NCBI GenBank assembly: GCA_029934175.1
Contig: JAOZMT010000043.1
Coordinates: 3,263 to 10,250, forward strand
Direction of reading: 5' to 3'
DNA length: 6,988 bases
DNA from: Victivallales bacterium
Lineage (GTDB): Bacteria; Verrucomicrobiota; Lentisphaeria; Victivallales; JAUVCU01
Within the stretch, counting starts at the first letter, position 1, and each line of letters opens with the position of its first letter. The position numbers and the translations under genes are program-made. The notes under the pieces were generated by a model. The model did no database searches and was not told the origin of the DNA. It was given only the letters and a program-made list of their open reading frames with translations. Shown here in pieces: positions 1 to 4,698 of the stretch.

Positions 1-54
1 AGCTTTGCCAAGTTGCAGTAATCCTGCTGTGCCTGTTTGCCCAAAGTTTTTCAT
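1..54 (-). CDS. N-terminus of a second tail fibre protein, paralogue of the 254-aa protein (partial)
   Basis: An ATG four bases after the TAG of the 254-aa gene opens a frame that runs off the left edge. The 18 visible residues, MKNFGQTGTAGLLQLGKA, share 10 identical positions with the first 18 of the upstream fibre protein (MKN-x-GQ-x-G, then QLGK). This indicates a tandem duplicate or a shared attachment peptide that docks different fibres at the same virion site. There is no clear Shine-Dalgarno just before the ATG, so initiation is likely coupled to termination upstream. What follows beyond residue 18 cannot be seen here. Confidence 0.65.
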   Translation of the reverse strand, partial: MKNFGQTGTAGLLQLGKA

Positions 55-58
55 TAAT

Positions 59-823
59 CTATGTAACTGTATAAAATTGTGTAACTGTTACAGAGCCAGC
101 TGAGAATGTTCCTGATGTTAATTGTATTTCCAAATTTTCCACATTTTCAAATTCTCCATAACAAACATACATACCGGTTTTAGTTAGATCGTAAAAATCT
201 GAATCTACTCCAGCAATATCCAATTCTCCATCACCTACAAAAGCTGTGTTTACATTCAATACAAATCTATCAACTTCTAACATTGGGGATATGTAAATAT
301 CTGAATCTCCAGCGTGATATGTAGCTCTCCTAGTTTTCAATAAATTACTAAAATCCACTTCAGGAATTAATCCCAAATCAATCCAACTTGTAGTGTCTAA
401 ATCCCATTGATATTGATGTTCAGCAGTCATTTCCAAATCTCCACCAGTTAAGGCAGTAGTAACCATAATCACACAACCATCGGCTGGTTCTTTTTCTTCC
501 CACGCTCCACTTACTCCATAATATAATCTGCCCTCTGTAAAAGTTGTGCCAGTAGTCGTGCAGATATAAACTTGTCCATTAACAACAGCAGGAGGCGTTC
601 CACCATCAATCTGTCCAACAACTCTAACATCAAAACGAGTCTTCATTTGCTTAAGCGTAACTGCATGCTCATCAGCTGTAGCTGGAGCAATTGCGACTTG
701 TGCAAAATCAGTATTATCTTTATTTCGCACGCTTAAAACACTATCTCCAGTAGCGATAGTTCTTAATCCATTTTTTCCCAATTGAACATCTTGCCCAACA
801 CCATTTTGTCCGTAATTTTTCAT
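59..823 (-). CDS. Phage tail fibre protein, 254 aa
   Basis: The N-terminal 60 residues (MKNYGQNGVGQDVQLGKNG, then TGDSVLSVRNKDNTDFAQVA and ATADEHAVTLKQM) match a common phage fibre opening in which a short attachment peptide is followed by a 'list of data' segment and an ADE-A-T-L-x-Q helix. Next is a domain with QVYICTT (84-90), RLYYGVSGAW (99-108) and ADGCVIMVTTALTGG (114-128), then YQWDLDTTSWIDLG (138-151), a pattern frequent in fibre shafts. The C-terminal 100 residues are acidic, beta-rich and probably the distal tip; they end in TVTQFYTVT. AAAGGA lies eight or nine bases upstream of the ATG, which overlaps the preceding stop. A paralogue starts directly downstream. Host recognition is the inferred role. 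Confidence 0.75.
   Translation of the reverse strand: MKNYGQNGVGQDVQLGKNGLRTIATGDSVLSVRNKDNTDFAQVAIAPATADEHAVTLKQMKTRFDVRVVGQIDGGTPPAVVNGQVYICTTTGTTFTEGRLYYGVSGAWEEKEPADGCVIMVTTALTGGDLEMTAEHQYQWDLDTTSWIDLGLIPEVDFSNLLKTRRATYHAGDSDIYISPMLEVDRFVLNVNTAFVGDGELDIAGVDSDFYDLTKTGMYVCYGEFENVENLEIQLTSGTFSAGSVTVTQFYTVT
62..92 (-). repeat. Short direct and inverted repeat at the 3' end of the fibre gene
   Basis: The nonamer TGTAACTGT occurs at 62-70 and 80-88 on the plus strand, 18 bases apart. The second copy is part of a perfect 13-base inverted repeat (80-92, TGTAAC-T-GTTACA). The element codes for the terminal TVT...TVT of the fibre protein and sits right before the start of its paralogue. It could be no more than a coding coincidence. 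Confidence 0.5.
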
Positions 824-1317
824 CTTTTTAATTCCTTTTTGTAAGTGAAAATAATATTTTCACCAGTATTATTAATTAATTGTAACCTAATTTCTCCACC
901 TGCAATATATACAGATAATTCAATATTCATATCTTCATTTTGCAAACTTTCAAAACTTTCATGATATTTCACAATATCATCAAATTGCACAACTCGCAAA
1001 ATCCCCTCTTGTGCATAACTCGCAGATTTACACACATATTCAACAAACAAACCATTAACCAAATTATCAGCAAGAACAATATTTTGTGTAGTCTCTGCAT
1101 TATAACTTTGAGTAACATAAGGCTCTCCTGAACCTCCCTCACGGTATATGACCGCACCGCATAATTTTTGAACAAATTCTTTTCTTTCTATTTTTTGCAC
1201 AAAACCCTTTTTTTGCACATTTTGAATAAAATTCTTTTGTTCTATTTTTTGCACAAATTCTTTTTTTTGCACATTTTGAATAAAATTCTTTTGTTCTATT
1301 TTTTGAACAAAATCCAT
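820..1317 (-). CDS. Phage fibre-like protein with N-terminal 9-residue repeats, 165 aa
   Basis: Residues 3-52 consist of five full 9-residue units and one partial unit: FVQKIEQKN, FIQNVQKKE, FVQKIEQKN, FIQNVQKKG, FVQKIERKE, FVQKL. The units alternate in type, so an 18-residue higher-order repeat is visible. The repeat is rich in Gln and Lys and has no heptad spacing. After a short Gly-rich link (YREGGSGEPYV, 58-68), residues 70-160 form a beta-rich domain of a type common at the ends of tail fibres (QEGILRVVQFDDIVKYHESF, then IELSVYIAGGEIRLQLINN and a last strand GENIIFTYKKEL). No signal peptide. The start follows the preceding stop by one base with no clear Shine-Dalgarno, so it is probably coupled. 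The stop overlaps the next ATG (ATGA). The fibre role is inferred. Confidence 0.75.
   Translation of the reverse strand: MDFVQKIEQKNFIQNVQKKEFVQKIEQKNFIQNVQKKGFVQKIERKEFVQKLCGAVIYREGGSGEPYVTQSYNAETTQNIVLADNLVNGLFVEYVCKSASYAQEGILRVVQFDDIVKYHESFESLQNEDMNIELSVYIAGGEIRLQLINNTGENIIFTYKKELKR
1162..1311 (-). repeat. 54-base tandem repeat (27-base subunits) in the 165-aa gene
   Basis: Unit one (1258-1311) and unit two (1204-1257) differ at four of 54 positions; a third, more diverged half unit (1177-1203) and a 15-base partial (1162-1176) follow. They encode 9-residue peptide units in tandem. All copies are dominated by A runs on the coding strand, which could favour slippage and copy-number change while keeping the frame. 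Confidence 0.9.
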
Positions 1318-1318
1318 A

Positions 1319-1648
1319 TTAATTCACATCGTGCAAAATGAAATCTCCAACTAATCTTGCTATAGTGTTATTAGTTGGATCTATCCATTCTTGCAAATAT
1401 TTGTAAACACCTGCTGATATATCCAAATCATTGCTACTAATCACAACATCTGCTGTGCCTGGTTCTGCAAAAGTTGCTATTTCTTTTACAAAAACATTAT
1501 CTTCCGAACTTTGATTTATTTTGTTAGATAAAGTAAATCTAAACCTCCAACCAGTAACATCAATAACGCCATTATCATCTTCAAGTGTATTAGTAAAAAC
1601 ACACGCCTGACCGACATATTGCTCTATTTTGCTATCTTCACAATTCAT
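1319..1648 (-). CDS. Ig-like baseplate protein, BppU N-terminal-like, 109 aa
   Basis: The whole protein matches the small Ig-like domain of phage baseplate upper proteins: an initial strand (CVFTNTLEDDNGVIDVTGW, 16-34) with the typical 'D-x-G-x-x-x-D-V-T-G-W' turn, a strand RFRFTLSN (35-42), FVKEIATF (53-60), GTADVVISS (64-72), then SAGVYKYLQEWID (78-90), and a last strand with GDFILHD (101-107). The form 'pG-x-Y-x-y-x-x-x-x-d' is diagnostic for this fold. It is shorter than full BppU because the C-terminal receptor-binding part is missing; that part may come from the adjacent 165-aa or 254-aa proteins. The gene has the strongest ribosome binding site of the window (AAGGGAGG, 1655-1662, six bases from the ATG), suggesting high expression. 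Family assignment is by pattern recognition only. Confidence 0.7.
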   Translation of the reverse strand: MNCEDSKIEQYVGQACVFTNTLEDDNGVIDVTGWRFRFTLSNKINQSSEDNVFVKEIATFAEPGTADVVISSNDLDISAGVYKYLQEWIDPTNNTIARLVGDFILHDVN

Positions 1649-2010
1649 TATTTACCTCCCTTATTCTTGTAAAATGCATCATCTCCTAGATAAGCAACAC
1701 ACAAATAATATTTATAAGCTCTGCGTTTTCGCACAAATCGCAACCACCAAGAGCCGGCATTTATTAATCTGTGCATATTTTCTAGAAAAATATCATCTGC
1801 TTTTCTTTTTTTTTCATCAGTTCCACCTAAAAAATACATATAATCATGGATATTTGCGACCTCGGTCATATCTAAACCGTATATAGTTTTTGGAATAAAT
1901 CTTGTTTTCCAATCATTTTTCGCCCCAACTCCATTACAGATTTTGTTTTTTTCTTCTGCTGTCAAAGCCCAGTAATCATCTGGAGCAATTAATTTATTTT
2001 TTATTCTCAT
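1648..2010 (-). CDS. Phospholipase A2-like phage protein, 120 aa
   Basis: The sequence follows the layout of PLA2-like phage proteins. CNGVGAKNDW (25-34) corresponds to the Gly-rich calcium loop; IPKTIYGLDMTEVANIHDYM (39-58) carries the His55-Asp56 pair in the position of the PLA2 catalytic His-Asp; KRKADDIFLENMHRLI (68-83) holds Asp72/Asp73, likely the partner of the His; and RKRRAYKYYLCVAYLGDDAFY (94-114) is a basic and aromatic C-terminal helix. The expected reaction is calcium-dependent hydrolysis of the sn-2 ester of phospholipids, although many phage members are uncharacterised and could be non-catalytic. It lacks most disulfide cysteines of secreted PLA2s and has no signal peptide. It is linked to the lipoprotein by an ATGA overlap and to the next gene by TAATG, so it probably acts with the membrane cassette, or is a virion part used at entry. 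Confidence 0.7.
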   Translation of the reverse strand: MRIKNKLIAPDDYWALTAEEKNKICNGVGAKNDWKTRFIPKTIYGLDMTEVANIHDYMYFLGGTDEKKRKADDIFLENMHRLINAGSWWLRFVRKRRAYKYYLCVAYLGDDAFYKNKGGK

Positions 2011-2186
2011 TTGTAACTAACCTTTTTATTTTTCGACCAATTAGGCACGCCATTTCGCTGAATTTCTTTTTTTATATTGCCATTCTCAAAATATTCTTTT
2101 TCAGAATAATTTTGACAACCACAAAAAAGAAAACAAACTATCAAAAAAAATATTAAATTTTTCCAATTCAAAATTGTTTTGTGCAT
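2007..2186 (-). CDS. Small lipoprotein, outer-membrane spanin candidate, 59 aa
   Basis: The protein begins MHKTILNWKN, then a hydrophobic stretch (LIFFLIVCFLF) ending in a lipobox-like LFCGC, giving Cys24 as the probable lipidation site and a mature peptide of about 36 residues. This is the size and layout of an Rz1-type outer-membrane spanin. The first 19 bases overlap the 90-aa gene in another frame, and the TGA stop overlaps the next ATG as ATGA. Both overlaps, and the AAGGAG site (2198-2203), support it as real even though it is very short. The mature part contains EYFENGNIKKEI, which resembles the YwqK or MORN-like repeat unit; the meaning of that is unclear. There is no proline-rich linker as in lambda Rz1. 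The lipobox has Phe at -3, which is unusual, so lipidation is probable, not certain. Confidence 0.75.
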   Translation of the reverse strand: MHKTILNWKNLIFFLIVCFLFCGCQNYSEKEYFENGNIKKEIQRNGVPNWSKNKKVSYK

Positions 2187-2440
2187 GATTTTATGTGCTC
2201 CTTAATTTCCACAATATCTTCTTTGATATTGTGAATTTGTTCATCTCTGGTAGCTTTCCGCAAACCAGTAGTATCGTTAATATGGGTTATTTCTTGGCGA
2301 AAAGTTTCGGCAATCCCATTAATATCTTTTTGCAACAGATCCTTAATTCCTTGCATCCGACCGCTGAGGTTTTTCATTAGCAAACCGACAATTATTTGCC
2401 CAATTACAATGATTAAACCAATTATTTCAGTAATGGTCAT
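2168..2440 (-). CDS. Single-TM coiled-coil protein, holin-like or inner-membrane spanin-like, 90 aa
   Basis: Residues 6-22 form one uninterrupted hydrophobic segment (IIGLIIVIGQIIVGLLM). The rest is charged and predicted helical, with heptad-like spacing of Ile and Leu to about residue 84 (LSGRMQGIKDLLQ; RDEQIHNIKEDIVEIKEHIK), and Cys86 near the end. Size, membrane anchor and coiled coil fit either a phage holin or accessory membrane protein, or an inner-membrane spanin. Against the spanin reading, the positive charges follow the membrane segment (Lys23, Arg28, Lys33) while the N-terminus has none, which by the positive-inside rule would put the C-terminus in the cytoplasm. For it, the next gene begins inside this one and encodes a lipoprotein. 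The start overlaps the preceding stop (TAATG). Confidence 0.75.
   Translation of the reverse strand: MTITEIIGLIIVIGQIIVGLLMKNLSGRMQGIKDLLQKDINGIAETFRQEITHINDTTGLRKATRDEQIHNIKEDIVEIKEHIKSCTKQF
2198..2203 (-). promoter_or_regulatory. Ribosome binding site of the lipoprotein gene
   Basis: AAGGAG lies inside the 3' end of the 90-aa gene, eleven bases before the ATG at 2186. The spacing is longer than usual, but no closer ATG, GTG or TTG exists in that frame and an in-frame TAA lies just upstream, so this site fixes the start. Confidence 0.6.
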
Positions 2441-3411
2441 TATTCAAGCCCTAATAATAACTGAGAGTTAGGTAACTCCGCTGGATAAGTGGCACTGATG
2501 CTTGTTGGAACACCTGCTGTAAGTGTTATCTCAACTACTTTATCCTCATAACCTGCAAGTAATTTTCCATTACTCGTTGTTATTGATTTAACATTACTTG
2601 GAATTGCTAAAGTTGCAGTTGCTGAACCATCATATTTAAAGCCTCTAATAACATTAGAAGAACGGTCTGCTGTGTAAGCGTAATCCCCTAGTCTGCACCA
2701 AACACTACAATAGTTAAAGGATATACTAGAATCTATCTCAAAGGAGGAAGTATCAATAAAAATTACTTTGCTACTGGTGGCAAGGATACATTTTTCTTGA
2801 TCTGAAAAACAAAATAATTTAATTGGACCATATTTAGATTCACCTGGAAGTAAAAGTGTTTCCTCTGTATCCCAATATGGGTTACCATCATCGAAATAAG
2901 TCTCCCCTTTATTGATGTATAATACACTAGATACAACTGAGCAATATATTAACATCCAATCATCAAGCCACTCTGTCAGCATATAATATGGACCTACTGT
3001 TGTAGATCCTTGTAGGATAGGGAACATATCACCCCAAAAATAGATATAGTTCTTCCACCCACCTACAACAGAGATTTTATACTCGGTGGATGTCACACGG
3101 ACAGCCATATATCGGATACTTGCGTCTCCATCAGGGTCAGGTTCTATATCTAAAGGATAGGTGTATTTTAAAGTAAGTTGCCCAAAAGAGGATAAGGAAA
3201 AAATCTGTAAATTACTCACCTCACTGATTGCAAAAAGGTATTCTCCTTTTTGGACAAAGCACCTTAAATTAGCAAAGGAATATTTTTTTTCAATTTCCGT
3301 AGTTGCCCAAGATAAGTCATAAAAATTAGGCTTTGAACCAGACATAATTTTGTGATTTGGTGGGTTGTTTCTTGCAAGAACACTACTTGTATTATAATTA
3401 AAATCTCTCAT
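2440..3411 (-). CDS. Beta-propeller-like protein, probable fibre or receptor-binding component, 323 aa
   Basis: No enzyme motif is visible. Several segments show the recurrent beta-propeller blade pattern in which a short hydrophobic strand, a turn and a second strand end in a 'value of a variable' form: RCFVQKGEYLFAISEVSNL (50-68), YMAVRVTSTEYKISVVGG (101-118), KLFCFSDQEKCILATSSKV (198-216), WCRLGDYAYTADRSSNV (238-254) and SITTSNGKLLAGYEDKVV (276-293). That suggests at least five blades. There is no signal peptide, so it is unlikely to be exported by the host pathway. A strong GGAGGTG site (3416-3422) precedes the ATG. The stop overlaps the next start in TAATG. Propellers in this genomic place could bind a receptor or cap a fibre; this is inference. 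A host-derived WD40-type protein is a less likely alternative. Confidence 0.7.
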   Translation of the reverse strand: MRDFNYNTSSVLARNNPPNHKIMSGSKPNFYDLSWATTEIEKKYSFANLRCFVQKGEYLFAISEVSNLQIFSLSSFGQLTLKYTYPLDIEPDPDGDASIRYMAVRVTSTEYKISVVGGWKNYIYFWGDMFPILQGSTTVGPYYMLTEWLDDWMLIYCSVVSSVLYINKGETYFDDGNPYWDTEETLLLPGESKYGPIKLFCFSDQEKCILATSSKVIFIDTSSFEIDSSISFNYCSVWCRLGDYAYTADRSSNVIRGFKYDGSATATLAIPSNVKSITTSNGKLLAGYEDKVVEITLTAGVPTSISATYPAELPNSQLLLGLE

Positions 3412-3412
3412 T

Positions 3413-3913
3413 TTACACCTCCGTGTAGCTTACGCTCATAAGAGCATTTACATTTTCTTTATTACTCATTATTTCAACCCTGTCAAAACTATTTAAAACG
3501 ATTGCCTTGACAACATCTGGACTGCTTGTTATTTCTAAAGTTAATAATTGAATTGCTTTATTAACAGAAAATCCATCTGAAATAATTAAAACAACATTAG
3601 CATCTGCATCATCTGTATTTGCCAAATGCAAAGCCAATGCAATAATATCTTTTCCTATAATATTACTCAATAAGTGTGGTTCACTGCATTTCATCACACT
3701 TGCAGTTGGATCATCTTTTACATAGATTTTTCCATCAGCAAATCCCCATTCTCCAGCAGCTAAACTGCCAACAGTTCCCCTCGTTAATTCCACATCATCA
3801 TCAATCACATTCAAAGGGTTAATTTCTTTTGATACCCAATATTCTCCGCTATCCTCAGTCCAACCTGATAAGGTTGCAAAAGGCAACGAACTCAAAGTTT
3901 TATTTTCTAACAT
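3413..3913 (-). CDS. Small phage structural protein, 166 aa
   Basis: I do not recognise a named family. The N-terminal half contains SGWTEDSGEYWV and then GEWGFADGKIYVKDDP at 54-69, a Trp-turn-strand pattern found in many phage fibre and baseplate accessory proteins. The C-terminal half (from about residue 85) is beta-rich with the end pattern IVLNSFDRVEIMSN then VNALMSVSYTEV; this 'value, define, units, then strand' form is typical of small tail decoration domains. There is no signal peptide or membrane segment. The ATG has an AAGGAG site seven bases upstream (3921-3926). The stop is one base from the start of the 323-aa gene, whose ribosome binding site lies inside this gene's 3' end. The role in adsorption structures is inferred from context. 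Confidence 0.7.
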   Translation of the reverse strand: MLENKTLSSLPFATLSGWTEDSGEYWVSKEINPLNVIDDDVELTRGTVGSLAAGEWGFADGKIYVKDDPTASVMKCSEPHLLSNIIGKDIIALALHLANTDDADANVVLIISDGFSVNKAIQLLTLEITSSPDVVKAIVLNSFDRVEIMSNKENVNALMSVSYTEV

Positions 3914-3931
3914 TTTTTATCTCCTTTTTTG

Positions 3932-4666
3932 TTAAATTGAACCAAATATTATTGCTTGCTCTTGAGCAATTGCAGTTACTTCTGCAATTGTCATTCCACT
4001 AGGTGTATTTTGCAAAGTTACTATATCTGCACTATTCGCAGATATAGCATTTGCATTAGTTGTTATATCTGCACTATTCGCAGATATAGCATTTGCATTA
4101 GTTGTTATATCTGCACTATTACTTGCGACTTGTGCAGTAATACTTGCGAGTAATGCAGTTATTTCAATTTTCGTGTAATATAAATTGATATTACCTGATG
4201 GTGTTCCTGGAGTAAGCAAATTATTAAAAAGCAAAATAGGATATTGCATAACAAATTCTTTTTTTCCTGCGATGTATGCATTTAATTGAGCATAACATTT
4301 TTTATTAATTCTTTCATCATCAAGAATTATTTCAACTTTTTCAGTATCCGCATCAGTCAAAATCCTGAATTGTGCATAAGTCACACTATTTTCTGTTACT
4401 TCCTCAACTATAATTCCAGTGTTGGTAAGCATTGCGACAGGTGTGTCCTTGTCCCAATCATCATCAACACCCCATTCAATAGCATCAAAACCTGATATTT
4501 CAGACAATGCAAAAGGTGAACCATCACGATGCATAGGTCGCAAAATATGCTCTTCCTCAAATGTATAATAAAAGCCTGGTCTATCATCAACATCAACCTT
4601 TATATTTTCATTTGTAACTAATGGATTTTGTCCATCCATTCGAATGTAAGTTATTACTCGTCTCAT
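3932..4666 (-). CDS. BppU-like baseplate or fibre protein with 14-residue coiled-coil repeats, 244 aa
   Basis: Residues 1-150 have the alternating hydrophobic pattern of an Ig-like N-terminal domain of phage baseplate upper proteins (FDAIEWGVDDD at 60-70; NTGIIVEEV at 82-90; FRILTDADTEKVEI at 100-113; VMQYPILLFNN near 139-149). A Pro/Gly hinge (LTPGTPSG, 151-158) leads into YYTKIEITALLA, a common junction in phage fibres. Then comes a repeat region: NSADITTNANAISA at 183-196 and again, identical, at 197-210, followed by NSADIVTLQN. The Asn- and Ala-rich pattern fits a trimeric coiled-coil stalk. A short Ile/Ala-rich tail closes the protein. The ATG has a clear AAGGAG site five bases upstream. 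The function as a tail fibre connector is inferred from these modules and the neighbouring genes. Confidence 0.75.
   Translation of the reverse strand: MRRVITYIRMDGQNPLVTNENIKVDVDDRPGFYYTFEEEHILRPMHRDGSPFALSEISGFDAIEWGVDDDWDKDTPVAMLTNTGIIVEEVTENSVTYAQFRILTDADTEKVEIILDDERINKKCYAQLNAYIAGKKEFVMQYPILLFNNLLTPGTPSGNINLYYTKIEITALLASITAQVASNSADITTNANAISANSADITTNANAISANSADIVTLQNTPSGMTIAEVTAIAQEQAIIFGSI
4023..4120 (-). repeat. 42-base tandem repeat, two perfect copies plus 14 bases
   Basis: Copies at 4023-4064 and 4065-4106 are base-for-base identical, and the first 14 bases recur at 4107-4120. They encode the 14-residue unit NSADITTNANAISA of the 244-aa protein. Within each full copy, atatctgc and gcagatat form an 8-base inverted repeat separated by seven bases (4023-4045 and 4065-4087), so the transcript could fold into two identical hairpins inside the coding region. 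The perfect third-position identity points to recent duplication or homogenisation, not old divergence. Confidence 0.9.
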
Positions 4667-4698
4667 TTTCTCTCCTTTTTTATATTGTTAATTAAAAA

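Noticed and set aside
969..1175. Nested minus-strand frame of 68 codons with a hydrophobic stretch, inside the 165-aa gene
   Set aside because: It would start at TTG, has no clear ribosome binding site, and its hydrophobic content arises from an A/T-rich alternative frame of the fibre domain.
59..1317. Diversity-generating retroelement target in the fibre genes
   Set aside because: No reverse transcriptase, template repeat or adenine-biased variable copy is visible in the window.
1629..2156. Plus-strand open frames opposite the membrane cassette
   Set aside because: Their Phe, Leu and His-rich products are what AT-rich minus-strand genes give when read backwards, and no ribosome binding site or partner gene supports them.
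4023..4087. Hairpins as transcription terminators
   Set aside because: They lie in the middle of a gene, are AT-rich, and have no following T run in the transcribed direction.
4023..4120. CRISPR-like array
   Set aside because: The repeats are directly adjacent with no spacers and lie in frame within a protein gene.
3956..4153. Plus-strand open frame of 65 codons with internal repeats
   Set aside because: It is the mirror of the 42-base coding repeat of the 244-aa protein; its repetition follows from that gene, and it is opposite to the direction of all other genes.
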